Shown here: positions 21,949 through 35,384 of the stretch, piece by piece
Layout of the letters: each line of letters begins with the position of its first letter
Position numbering within the stretch: position 1 is the first letter of the stretch
Source of the DNA: Inonotus obliquus
Taxonomy: Eukaryota; Basidiomycota; Agaricomycetes; Hymenochaetales; Hymenochaetaceae
Direction of reading: 5' to 3'
Length of the DNA stretch: 64,000 nt
NCBI GenBank assembly: GCA_032164295.1
Contig: JAJHTX010000002.1
Span: forward strand, 2,852,001-2,916,000
The notes under the pieces: generated by a model
Seen by the model: only the letters and a program-made list of their open reading frames with translations
Database searches by the model: none
Told to the model about the DNA's origin: nothing
Position numbers and translations under genes: made by a program

Positions 21949-22709
21949 CTACCTCTGGTAACTGTTCATATGCGTGGGGCCGTATCCGGCTTGTGGTGGT
22001 CCGTATCCCGGCTGCAGTGGACCGTACCCTGGTTGTGGTGAGGACATTTGCCCAGGACCGGGACCGTTCCAACCTTGCTGAGCTTGTCCTTGCCAACCTG
22101 GAGCAAATCCAGGTCCAGGTATTGCCGGTTCCCATCTAAGAATGCTCAGTTAGAAACTAGAGAGTCAACCCGAAGAAAGTAACCTCACCCTTGTTGTAAA
22201 GGTACTTCCCACGAACATATACTACAAAACCAGATCTGCTTTGAGTTCATTGGAATGATCGGAACGCAGCATATCTCGATCCACATGCGAGACTTTGCCT
22301 GAGTCACGGAAGCTGGGAGACGGATTAAATCAATACAGAAGCATGTACATTGAACGCAGGCCTTTCGAAACATACCATTGTTGCATCTGTTACCCGAATT
22401 AGCGGCTTCGCCTAGTGGTAAAGGGTGTATGGACGCACCTAGGACAAATTCTTGGACTCTGATCACCGTCTGGCTTAAGCTTCGTCGGACATCCAACTAG
22501 TCAACACGTTAGCACATTATCTCAAACGAGACGCCACCCGAAGACATCAACACCCTAGGGCGAGCCTGCAGCAGCGCGGAGGCATTCATGCCATCCGAAA
22601 CTCACATAAGATTGGTAAACAGACTGTAGGCAGTTGTGTTGGTCAGCACTGAGAAGCATTGCATTGAACCGGAAACATGGGACACACTGAAGAAATCGCA
22701 ATCACCCAT
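21949..22709 (-). CDS. Zinc-ribbon protein of the UPF0768 (YBL029C-A) type with a Gly/Pro/Tyr-rich tail
   Basis: Five exons, three of them very short, give 133 aa: 22709-22688, 22496-22439, 22386-22376 (11 nt), 22312-22189 and 22135-21949. The joined protein reads MGDCDFFIGCPTKLKPDG, then CPRCNN, KSRMWIEICCVPIIPM, and KQIWFCSICSWEVPLQ. That is a CxxC...CxxC zinc ribbon around a W-x-E-x-C-x-V-P-x-I-P core, as in the small yeast UPF0768 family. The last 60 residues form an extension rich in PG, GYGP and Gln (repeats such as QPGYGP). Such proteins are short and membrane-associated or cytosolic; their function is unknown. The microexons would be missed by most gene finders. Confidence 0.82.
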
Positions 22710-23111
22710 TGCTCCGAAGATGATGGTTGAGTAGCAAGATGTCGCCGCCGTGTAAACTCGTGCTGCGGGCCAAGGAACATGAGTTTATTCTGGTCCTTGC
22801 CAATCTCTTACTTACACAGGTTGCTCCGGAAAAGAAAGCGATTCCCACAGTCGCTGATCTCTGCGTCATATCTGATTATGGCATTTCTCCGCGACGAGCT
22901 CAACAGAAAGCAGGCGAACCCATGCTCACTCACCATCAAACGTTATGCGTACTACGACAACAGACCAGTGGCGGTCAACGGCTGACACATAACTACATAG
23001 TCCGATACTTCCGACGGCAGTTAGAACAGGCCGCGGGAAAACCGTCGGTCAACCCATGAGTAATACCCACAACCTGGCTGTTGCTTCAGTCAGTGAACTT
23101 TTCCTCGACCG
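22710..23111. promoter_or_regulatory. Divergent intergenic region, zinc-ribbon gene and MFS transporter
   Basis: About 400 bases separate the two start codons and must contain both promoters. A short plus-strand frame (22727-23059) crosses it but has no family features, and nothing supports its translation. Confidence 0.4.
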
Positions 23112-25250
23112 ATGGAAAATGCTCACGATGCACCAGCGCGTGTCGACTCTCTCGATTCTGTCAAGGAGGAAGAATTGATCAATGCGGCCATCTCAGAAAA
23201 TGTAGTTGGCGCAGTTGCCTCAAATGCTCGAAAATCTTTGGACGATCAAACGTTAACCGATCCCGAGTTACTCGTCAAGGAAGAGCGCGAGGCAACCAGG
23301 GCTGCGATCCAAGAGCCAGAAGGCAAAGACGACGAATTTCCAGACGGAGGCTTGCGGGCTTGGCTCGTCGTCCTTGGTGTAAGCTGTTATTGCCCGTATC
23401 TTTTGTATAGCTCTGCTAACGGTTTTCTTGGGGTGATCAGGGATGTTGCACAACTATGTCTAGGTGGGCAACATCGGATTCTTACTTTGAGATGCCTTAA
23501 CAGATCAGAGTCCAGTTTCGGCTTTGTCAATTCTTGGGGTGTAGGTTTCAAGTCCATGACCCTTCTGGTAGACACTACCGACATAAGAATGTTTCTCTAG
23601 GTCTTTCAGTCGTACTATGAGCAGACCCTTCTCCGGGGTACATCAGCTTCAGAAATGTGAGTGTAAGAGTTTTCTTGACAGCTTCCTTACTGATTTATAT
23701 CAAGAGCCTGGATTGGCTCGATCCAGGTAGGCCCTCTCTAAACTGGTATTAGAAACCTCTAACGTTTGACTAGTACTCGTTCACCTTTTTCCCGTGCATT
23801 GTTACGGGACGTTTGTTTGACCTGGGTCACTTCAGAATTCCCCTATTTCTGGCAAGCTGCCTATTAATCGTTGCAACGTTCTTAACTGCGCAATGCACAG
23901 AATACTGGCAATTCCTCCTATGCCAAGGTTTCTTAATAGGTGTAAGTTTGATGCTGTTCAACATTTGCCAGTGCTAATGCATGGATTTCTTAAAGCTCTC
24001 GTCTGGGGTTATTTTTGGGCCCACCGTGGCCGTTATCTCACATTGGTTCAAGAAACGAAGAGGTTTTGCCTTAGGTATTATTGCGTGTGGATCCTCAGTA
24101 GGCGGCGCAATCTTTCCTATCTTGTTCCGTAGACTGGTTGAGCAAATAGGGTGAGCGGATTCCAGACCCGTGGATATTACCAAGACCATTAACACGAGTG
24201 AAGGTTTCCTTGGACTATGCGAGTCATGGGATTCATCCTAATCGTTTCTTTGGTCGTAGCAAACTTGGTGAGTCGGGATGATATAAAATTTTTGCACGAT
24301 GAATCACTGATCAAGTCCCTTGCAGACGCTAGTCCGCCGGTTGCCTCCCGTGATTGTCTCCGGCGGCCTACTAAACCTCCGCGCGTTTGAGTCTCTCCCA
24401 TATAGCGTTTACACTGCTTCTGGATTTTTTACCTTTCTCGGATTGTACACAGGTACGACCTTCCTGTGTACGACCAGTACCTCTCTTACTGTCTTCTCTT
24501 CTCTTCTATGCAACAGTCTTGACGTACATCGACGTGAGCGCGACCGCGAACGGCGTTGATGATGGATTTGCATTTTACCTTGTAGCAATAGCTAATGCTG
24601 GTTCAATGATAGGACGGTTAACGTCAGGCTATCTAGCGGACAAGATCGGTATGTCTGCTTGATGGTCTTTTATGAGTTTAAATTTGAGAAATGGCCCCAT
24701 GTTCAGGTGCCATCAACGTGATGGCGCCCTTTACATGCGTCGCCGGAGTTATGACATTTATCTGGCCATTTGTGCACGGGAAGTCGAGTTATATCATCGT
24801 TGCAATCTTTTATGGGTATGATTGATTTTGGTTTTCGTCATGCACTTGCACTGATGGCTGCATCCATAGTATCTCGTCGGGGGCGTATGTATCACTGATT
24901 GCTGCTCCTATGATTGCCCTTGGTAAGTACAACTGTTCCACAGGTGCTATAATTATTTGCTAAGACCCAGGCCAGGCGATACCAGTGATGTGGGGCGCAG
25001 GACGGGAATGTTCATGTCCGTTCTTGCTACTGCTGCATTGGCCGGACCACCGATTTCCGGAGCAATTAACGTAGCTACTGGTGGTTACATTGCCGTGGGC
25101 ATTTACGCAGGTATGTATCAGTTGCTAATAATTTACAATACGAATCATTCACCACGAGATGGCTACAAAGGATCGGCTGTATTTGTTTCAGTCGGAGTAA
25201 TGTGGTTTGCTAGATGCCTTGTACTGGGCCAGTTCTGGGGGAGATTTTAG
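23112..25250 (+). CDS. MFS transporter, monocarboxylate-permease type (MCT/MCH)
   Basis: Many exons. The first is 23112-23378, followed by one of 23 nt (23441-23463). The cytosolic N-terminus (about 75 residues, acidic) leads into DDEFPDGGLRAWLVVLG, the standard start of fungal monocarboxylate-permease-like proteins. Then come GFVNSWGVFQSYYEQTLL, the loop-2/3 block TGRLFDLGHFRIP, VIFGPTVAVISHWFKKRRGFALGI and IGRLTSGYLADKIG, and the C-terminal pairs of helices ending LGQFWGRF. Twelve membrane segments are expected. Yeast MCH proteins are orphans or riboflavin/monocarboxylate-like carriers, so the substrate cannot be told from sequence. The gene is divergent from the zinc-ribbon gene and tail-to-head with eIF4A. 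Exon borders in the middle were read by eye from the conserved blocks. Confidence 0.9.
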
Positions 25251-25519
25251 TGGTCATTCATTCTCCTGATTAGTCTTAGAATGTAGCATAGCTAGTTACT
25301 TCATTCATTCGTTCAAAACAATACCATCAATGCTAAATTTAGCGAATCGATCTCACGATTACGAAGGCTACGGCAAATACCGGGACCCCGATATTACAGA
25401 AAATTTCCGACGCCGTCCAACATCTTACATCGATCGACGAAAACGTTCACCCCCTCTTTACTTGCAGGAATTGCCAACGACGATTGTCAACACTTGAATC
25501 AACTGAAGTCCAAACATAC

Positions 25520-27092
<1,573 letters not shown>

Positions 27093-28102
27093 GGATAGTG
27101 CCTCGAATGTAGCATACATAGAACGAAAACGTTCAGTGGTGTAGTGGGATGATGATGAAGGTGATGGAAAAGTCTATCTCTTCGGGTCTCGCGGTAATTA
27201 AGAGCTCGGAAGTTGATGTAGAGTCAGTCAGTCAGTCCTCGTTTAGCTTGCTGTTCGTATTAGTCCTTCTTGTCTTCCATGCCCTCTCTCCTCTGATGGT
27301 CATTGAGTGTGTCTGTGGGACTCTACGAAGTAAAAGCGGCGGTACACTTCCCATTGGAAATACCCTGGAGCGCGTGTTCATCACACGTTGCAAGACTTTT
27401 TGATATCTGCATCAGAAGGATGTGATGCCACTGTCTAATCTTCACTCAAAGGCAGTGCAGAACTGTGCTGCTGGCAGTCCTGTGGTCTGTGCTCGGTGGG
27501 AGAGTGAACCCGTCTGGTGCTTTGTCTGGACATTGCCCAGCCGCCATCGTCAAGTTTTTCGCTCCTACACAGGGGTGGACACTGCTCAGAGACTCATGTC
27601 AACAACGGAAGACCTGGATAGCCGTCCCGAGTGGCCGAGAAAAGGGGGGTAAGAGATCAACTCACAGGCCTCGGGCCATCGCGAACAAATGCGACCCTCG
27701 CCGTCAACCAGAGTCAGGCTATTACACTACTCAGCCACCTTACGCTCCTCTTCTCATATTCCTTTTGGTCCTCAGCCACAACGCATACATTTGACCCTCA
27801 GATTCAAAAGCCGAAGAAAAAGAATGGGCCACCCTATCCTTTGCTTTAAAAGCTAGCTCCTCCGGACGAGCTTTCCTCTCTACCTTCTGATCCGACGAGC
27901 GCTTGCCGTCCGCCTAACAAGACCAACAGGTCCAACAGCATCCATCCCTGCTTCAGCGCCCCCGTCTCGCTAGGTGCTATCTGTTGCCTGCCTGATCTTT
28001 TTACCTCTTGTGCTCCCCCCTTCATCGCCGCCTGTACAGCATCTCCTCCTCCCATCACACATCCCTCACCCCCGAGGCCTCTCAAACACTCAAAAACCAA
28101 AC
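27093..28102. other. 1-kb gene-free stretch upstream of the phosphatase, CT-rich towards its end
   Basis: No supported gene. The last 350 bases (27750-28100) are strongly pyrimidine-rich, resembling a long 5' leader or core promoter. Part of it may be a non-coding first exon of the phosphatase gene. A run of six G at about 27643 and a CAGT tandem near 27223 are the only simple repeats seen. Confidence 0.4.
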
Positions 28103-28631
28103 ATGGTACGTGCTGCATATATTATGCTTGCTATGCCAGATTTCTGACGTACATGCGAATATTTGACTACGTTTTGATCGTGTCCTACAGCTCACCGAGA
28201 TCATACCTGGGCTGTACATGTCCGACCTCACTGCTGCGGAGTCTTCAAAGACACACGACTATTATGGGATCACACACGTTTTGAGTGTCATGCCAGGGAA
28301 CATTTTACTCCCCAAAACGAGCCGTCCCAGTCCGTCGACACTCCAAATACCGATACGAGACGGGCCCTTTGAAGAGCTCGCTGCGCATCTTTCAAGAACG
28401 AGCGCGTTCATCAACGACGCGTTACATAAACGCGGGCGCGTACTCGTTCACTGCGTCCAGGGCATGAGTCGGAGCGCGAGTGTCATCGCCGCATACCTTA
28501 TAGCCGCCAACGGCTGGTCAGTACGCGAGGCTGTCGACTTTGTGCGTAGTCGCTGTAGTACCGCACAACCCAATCCGGGGTTTCTGTCGCAGTTGCAGGA
28601 GTATCATGACGCGTTGCGTCAAAGGAGGTGA
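28103..28631 (+). CDS. Small atypical dual-specificity phosphatase
   Basis: The ATG at 28103-28105 stands alone: it is followed at once by a GTACGT donor, and the rest of the protein lies in one exon, 28191-28631 (147 aa in total). Splicing gives MLTEIIPGLYMSDL, the normal start of DUSP domains. The P-loop is VHCVQGMSRSAS (Cys about 89), the HCxxGxxR signature. The general acid is probably in the IRDGPFEE loop. Substrates are unknown; the closest type is the small single-domain DUSPs that act on phospho-Tyr/Ser/Thr. The isolated start codon means automatic annotation could start the protein wrongly at the internal Met (28218). Confidence 0.92.
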
Positions 28632-28980
28632 TATTCGACTCCCGACGATGCGTGTTTTCCCCGTTTGGTTTATAGTTCGACCGCTTCATTTTATCTTTGA
28701 TCTGATCTGCTGCTGCTCTCCATCATGGATTACTATGCTAGCGCTCGCCACTGACTACCTCCGCTCTGTTGATCTACTTATTATTCGTTCTGTCGGTTGT
28801 ATCATTTCTGCCATTATTCCTATGTATACTAGTGCTCGAGGTCCACCACATACTTGACTACTTAGGTAAAATGGAACAATAAAAGTACACAAATTCCAAA
28901 TTCCACTACTACTACCCGTGAATAATACAAAGCGGCAAAAAGACAAAGAAATCTAAGAGGGCTGATAGACGCCGGTGACA
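28632..28980. other. Convergent 3' region of the phosphatase and Rab genes
   Basis: About 350 bases between two convergent stop codons. They are T-rich after the phosphatase and hold the 3' UTRs and polyadenylation sites of both genes. No gene is seen. Confidence 0.45.
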
Positions 28981-29875
<895 letters not shown>

Positions 29876-30107
29876 CGCAGAAAGCTACGAAATAAAGATG
29901 GAAATAGCAAGGTATATACGTCTAGAGTCGTCAAACTGGTCGTCACCGTGGTAGAGATGTGAGAGAGGTCAACAGTGAGTAGAAATAATGCCGTTAGTGG
30001 TGCAACGGTTCATGACGCTCACGTGCACTCCGGGAAAATCCGCAGGTCGTCCCACCGTCGTCGGACAGCGTGCATCTTCATCTTCAGTCACATCCATACA
30101 TCCCACT

Positions 30108-30444
30108 ATGAGCAGCGCTCTTTGGCGTCAGCATTTCTCGTATGTAATCACTTCATTTCTTCGCCTAATGATGCGCTTTCTTAGTGGATCTTTCTGTTCT
30201 TTTCCAGCTTCAACAAGTACAGCCAAATCACCTCCCAGGCCTTACGCCGCTCGCTCAAGGAATCCGAGCGCGTTAACGCTGAAAAGCGTGGTCTTACTGC
30301 CCTGCGTTTCCAGAAGTGGGAGAATGGAAGAGGTGGAGAGCAGGTATGTTTATCTATTTTATTTTCAACGGGGTGTAATGCTCATGACTTCCCCCCAAGG
30401 TTTACCTGAACCCGCCGGATGAATCGCCAAGAAAGTCTGCTTGA
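30108..30444 (+). CDS. ATP15: Mitochondrial F1Fo-ATP synthase subunit epsilon
   Basis: Exons 30108-30139, 30208-30343 and 30400-30444 join in phase for 70 aa. The protein opens SALWRQHFSFNKYSQITSQALRRSLK, the family signature W-R-x-(x)-x-[FL]-[ST]-[FY]-x-x-Y-[SL]-x-I-x-x-x-x-[LV]-R-x-[SA]-L-K, and is basic and short as expected. The subunit belongs to the central stalk of the F1 sector and needs no cleaved presequence. The C-terminal part (NGRGGEQVYLNPPDES) is the usual fungal extension. It lies convergent with the COX5 gene. Confidence 0.9.
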
Positions 30445-30819
30445 GAATAACCTAAAACTGCTTGCGATGTAACTAGCATCCTATTAAATGGCACCATGTC
30501 GTAGACGGATTGCCCCTGCCATCGCCGCCCTTGTGTGAAGTGATACAAACAAGTCTTTTGTTGCACAAATACAAGCATCATAAGTCTCTTGGCTTGTTAT
30601 TCTCAAGTTTCGCGACGTTGATCAATGAAAACTATTGAATTAGTTCCATGGACGAGAATTACAGCCAGAACAAATGGCGAATTGAGGTAAATTACAGCCT
30701 CTTCTGTGCTGGTTACTCCCGTTAAAAGGTCCGTTCTGAACGTATCGAAACCCGATTGCTCAGTTGGACTCAATTTGATTCGCATTCTCCTGAGCCAGCA
30801 CCGTTTGTTAGAGATGCTA
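30445..30819. other. Convergent 3' region between ATP15 and COX5
   Basis: About 375 bases between the two stop codons. No gene seen. Short frames on both strands lack family features. Confidence 0.4.
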
Positions 30820-31556
30820 TTACTCAACGAATCCTTTGCCTTTGTAGCCCTCCGATGAAATGCCTAAATAGACATTAGTATTTGAAATGGTGAATGACGG
30901 ACGGGCTGGACAAACTTACCAGAAATGGGATTCATCTGTTGCTCCTTTGCACGTTCGTTCATAGCTTCTTGCCATTCTTTTGATAGTGTCTTTGGTGGTG
31001 GTGGGGCTAATTAGAACAAACGAGACAGAGTCAATCGACTTAGAAAGTCAGAGTCGGAAAAGACAATAACAAATAGCGTACCCGCAGAACGGATGGCATA
31101 TGACAGTCCCCCAGCAACAGCAATGCCAAAGACGGCAGCGAGGAAGATTTTAAGCGGTTCCCCGGGAGGTGAGATAGGTGCGCGAGGACCATGAGGACCA
31201 AAGGAAACGTAGTAAGCTAAAAGCGGGAACGAACAACATCAGACAACGCGTCACGAACGAGATGCAAGAAATCAACGAAAAAAATATATACACAAACCTG
31301 CTCTCTTTTCATCCAAAGACAATGCTTTCCAGTCCTTTTTCTGCAGTTCATCAAGTTGTTGTTGAACGACAAGCTGCTCGTCCGGCGATAGCTTTTCCCA
31401 TTGTGCCTCTACGTTTGACAGTGGGATAACTGCTTCAGATGATGATGCAGGGGAGACACCAGCCGGATTCGCGGTAGCTGTAGCCATACACCGCCTCGGC
31501 AAGACAACACGCGCGCGCACACGGCCGCGAGCGAGTTGGAGGAGAGGAGAAGACAT
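30820..31556 (-). CDS. COX5: Cytochrome c oxidase subunit IV (Cox5)
   Basis: Four exons, 31556-31298, 31216-31082, 31006-30920 and 30863-30820, join in phase for 174 aa. The N-terminus is an Arg-rich presequence (ARGRVRARVVLPRRC). The mature part has EQLVVQQQLDELQKKDWKAL, LDEKRAAYYVSFGPHGPRAP, one membrane segment (IFLAAVFGIAVAGGLSYAI) and PPPPKTLSKEWQEAMNERAKEQQMNPISG. These are the matrix helix, the transmembrane helix and the intermembrane tail of COX IV/Cox5a. It is a nuclear-encoded core-adjacent subunit of complex IV. Confidence 0.95.
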
Positions 31557-31717
31557 AGAGAAGGACGGGAGCAGGGCGGTAGATGAAGTTGAGGAGGGAG
31601 CGATAATTGCGAAGTCTCACGGCGAACTCGCTACCAAAACGGACAATGCCGGAAAAATCGGTTCCAATCGGAGCACGCTAGTTTATCACTACAAATTCAC
31701 TAACTACTCTATCCTCT

Positions 31718-34700
31718 CTATTCAGTACGTGCTACTTTTTGGTCTCTTACACCCGCCCAGCTCGTGCATATGACCCTGCCTACTATCCGTCGGTAGAACA
31801 ACAAATACGCGCTGTCTCTATCCTTTCCAAACACATCTTCCGTACGCAGGTCGCTCACCAACTCATCATCTATCCGGATCCAACCCTCCCGAGGCGTTGC
31901 CTTTGCATCCGCATTCCGGTTCGGGTGCAGCACGTCGAGTGTGTAGTGTCCACCGGCGGCTGATGACCCGTGATGGTATAGCACTGTTCAATCCATCATT
32001 TCAGTTTCGGAATCGATTGAACTCTTTCATAAGCACTCACCCGCAAACAGCTTGTACTTGGTCGGATGTGCGGTTCTCCGAGCCGGCGTAATCACATCTT
32101 CATGCCATGGGTCAAAACGGATCAACGAAAAGATAGGTGCAAATAACTAACCGGATGGTATTTCAAGCTCAGGGCCGTATGTGACCTGCTTATGGACTTT
32201 GATAACATCCTGTGCTGCTGTATCATACAGGAATCGCTTCAGGTGCAGAACTAGGATGGGTGGAAGCGAATCTACGAGGACTTGCTGGGACGCCTCCACA
32301 ATCGCTCCTCCCTTCGTGACGGAAGGCATCTGCACAGTTTGAGGATGAGAGATATATTGCAGTGCGTCCTCGATCGTCTCCACTTGGTCACGCTAGGTGT
32401 GAACCGTCAGCATTCGATCAGTGAAAGTTGGACAAGAGCACCAACTTGGATGTCGAGCTGCAGCGATCTCCAGTCCTCGACGACTACTGAGTCGCGCTGT
32501 CCGGGTACTCTAAGCGTCGAACGGAATTTCCCACCGAATATACGGGTCATCGGAGAGTCTACAGATTTCACCTGTGAAAATAATTAGTAAGCTGAATCGT
32601 CAACGACGCAGATAACTTACGGTGCGAGCAATGATAGGTTTATTTTTCTTACCGACTTCCATCCAATCATCCCCTTCCGTCGAGCTGCGGTCTTGCGCGG
32701 ATGTTTTCGCATGAGATCCCTCCTTGAGCGACTCGGAAATTCCAAGAAGCTCTTCTTCGATAGTGTCCAGGAAGAACCCGAGGAACTCTTCTGCATCTTC
32801 TTGCTGACCTCCCTGATTATACAATGCGTCAGTCAGATCGTATAACTTATGTAAACCAATACGCACTCCCATGTTGTCAAACCTGCTCTTCTCCTTCATC
32901 GCATCATATACGTATGATGGAATGAACGAATCAATGGCAGAGAAGTCATCCTCGTCCTCATATGACCCCTTGGCAGCTTCCTTGATTTTCGGTTTGAACT
33001 CTTTTAAGAACTGCACAATTGCGTCCACCAAGGGTATTTCTTTACCGGCCCACTTTGTCGAATCGGGACCTGTTACCTTGAAGCTTGCTAACTCTGTGAA
33101 AAGGCGGGAAAATGGAGGTGTGTAAACGAGCGTCTGAAGAATCGCGTTCGCAAAGCACATGTTCCCAGTGTTTATTAATCCACGAGGCCTGATCTGAGGC
33201 ACGCTACTGCTTCCGCTTGGTCCATTGTCCAAGAGCCGAAGTAGTTCAGCACTTTTGTCACGAGACCCCGAGGTAACAGATGGACTCGTTACTGATTGAG
33301 CCGGAATGGAGAATCCCTGGATGGATGATGTAGGAAGCCCGGTCTTTGAAGACTGTGAATTCTCAGGACGAAGCAACGATGCCCATGACTTCTTAGTGCT
33401 TGACGATTGGTCAGGAGAGTCTGTTACAGGAGGCACATTCGCAGAAATCGCCTTGGGAGATTCAGCAATCGTGCTGGGCTCCGGGTCATCTTGCATGGTA
33501 TGGCTCTGAGACTCTTCCTGCGATAGACCATCTGCTTTCGGACCAGCAATCGAAACCGACGTGGCTGTGGACAGCGGGGATCCAGCAACGAAAGTGTCAG
33601 GCACCGTCGACGTTCGCTCAGTTTCCGTCGTAGAGCAAGAAACTTGCTCAGACTGAGAAGGTCCAACCTCTGCGAATGACTCTCCTGGAGTGCCAGTACA
33701 GTCAGGTCCATTCGATTCCGATCTACCAACAGGATTGCGCTTCTCAACGGAACCCTTTGGACGAGCAGGGCTAATGTACTCCAGTGCACCTTCGATAATA
33801 TGACTAGGTGGCTTAGCCTTAGGTGAGATCATAATGCCGAACGCAGCTGCAGGATCATCAGGACGAGAAGCAGAAATGACCCACTCTTGCTGAGGAGCAG
33901 GCTCATTGTCGAAAGAAGGTAACGATATCGTGGGACTCATAGGCGAGTTGGGCAAAGGAGTGATCTGGTTCTCCGTAATAGTCAGAGAAGGTTTCAAAGG
34001 AGTGGGTGCCAGAGGTTCCGAGGGAGGAGGTGGCTCGTCTGATGCTAGGGGAGAAAGAGGCGACGAACTTGAAAGGGAAGTGGAACTTGGCATTTCTTCC
34101 TGTTGCGAAGGCAAAGGTGTCGGCGAAACCTGCAATGGTCGGGGCGACAGTGAATGTTGCGACTTCGATGACCTCGGCAAATTGCCGGCATTTTCGACAT
34201 GAGGAGAAAGTGAAGGCGAATTTACACGTTGGTGGGTCGGGAATGAGGGCAATGGATGTTGAAACGGGGGAGAAAACGGGGTGGGGTACGGATGTAGATG
34301 AGCTGGTGGGTGTGAGTATGGGTACACCGGAGCTACGCCAGACGTAGCAGCTGATGGAATGAATGGTGTCGGATGATGATTATACACTGGCACAGGATGT
34401 AGAGCGGGTGAAGAAGGCGGCTGAAAGTTCCCAGTATGATAACTTGGTCCTGGTCGACCATGAACGCCGTTTGGGGAGTGACCATATCGACCGTGAATGG
34501 GCCCGCTGCCAGTTCCGTTCATTCCTAGCGAATATCCTGCATACGAGTTAGGGACTCCATGTGTGAAGAAAGGCTGCTGCTGCTGCGCTTGATGATAATT
34601 GGCGTTCGCGTGCCTGTGATTTGCGTGTCCTCGTCCTCTGCCAGCGCCATAGTGAGGTCGCCCCTCTTGCGCATATGGAACCGCATAGTTCGATGGCCCT

Positions 34701-34732
34701 GCTTGATTGTAGATCGTATGTGCAGGTTCCAT
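31718..34732 (-). CDS. UBP3: Ubiquitin-specific protease, USP10/Ubp3 type
   Basis: The first long exon (34732 to about 32620) encodes a 500-residue disordered region, first Gly/His/Tyr/Pro-rich, then Ser/Pro-rich. The catalytic domain follows: Cys box RGLINTGNMCFANAILQ, then QEDAEEFLGFFLDTIEEEL, then LPPILVLHLKRFLYD, and the His box HHGSSAAGGHYTLDV followed by WIRIDDELV and AYLLFYRR. Two or three introns fall in the C-terminal third. Yeast Ubp3 with Bre5 edits COPII proteins and supports ribophagy; animal USP10 acts on stress-granule and p53 pathways. The order Cys box, QQEDAxEF and short C-terminal end fits this subfamily. The very C-terminus after FYRRIVG is uncertain. Confidence 0.93.
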
Positions 34733-35384
34733 AGCTTAGATTAGCTAGTTTCACAACCGCACGGCGAAGAGTCAGTTGGACGATGGTATGGTCAGTGGTT
34801 CACAAACGACGCGCACCTGCCTAACAATTTGATGGTTCCTTCAACGGAGGACAGAGAACATTCCACGTAGCCTACTACCTGTTTCCAAAAGCCAGAATGC
34901 TTTCACTGTAGCGTGTAGGCAGGAGGCTCGTATTGGAACGGTCGTAGGGTGAAGTTAAAGGCGTTACTCAACCGATCAGTCTCTCAAAGAAACTTCAACG
35001 GACTGAGGACAAAATATGTTACTGTGGTATCGTAGCACCTATGCTCCAGTAAAGATGAACAGTGTGGTCAATGAATGAAAACTTGACTTGAGAAGCCGCG
35101 AGGACGCGTACGACAATTTTGTAGGTCATTTCAAGATCCACACGAGTGACACACGAATACAAAATGAAGCACATTAGTCACATCTGTTACTCGCGTGACG
35201 AAACAAGATGCCATATGTATGTTATAATACATAAAACCGGCTATTTTCGATCAGAAACTAGTTACTTCGTCCTCATGCAACTTACATTAGACAGCAAGGA
35301 ATCAGATTTGCGAATAGAACATTCATTGACCCAAAAATTCGTCTCTAAAAGTAAAAAGAAAGGACGGAAAGCGATGGTCCGATT
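34733..35384. other. Intergenic region upstream of the deubiquitinase
   Basis: About 650 bases, containing the promoter of the deubiquitinase gene and the 3' end of the next minus-strand gene. A plus-strand frame at 35146-35451 has no family features and overlaps the neighbouring coding end. Nothing else seen. Confidence 0.4.

Noticed and set aside
22397..22440. tRNA-like stretch (TTAGCGGCTTCGCCTAGTGG...)
   Set aside because: It has no pairing acceptor stem or T-arm and lies in an intron of the zinc-ribbon gene; the resemblance is only to a D-arm/A-box.
22727..23059. 110-codon frame in the divergent promoter of the zinc-ribbon and MFS genes
   Set aside because: No family features; it occupies space needed for two promoters.
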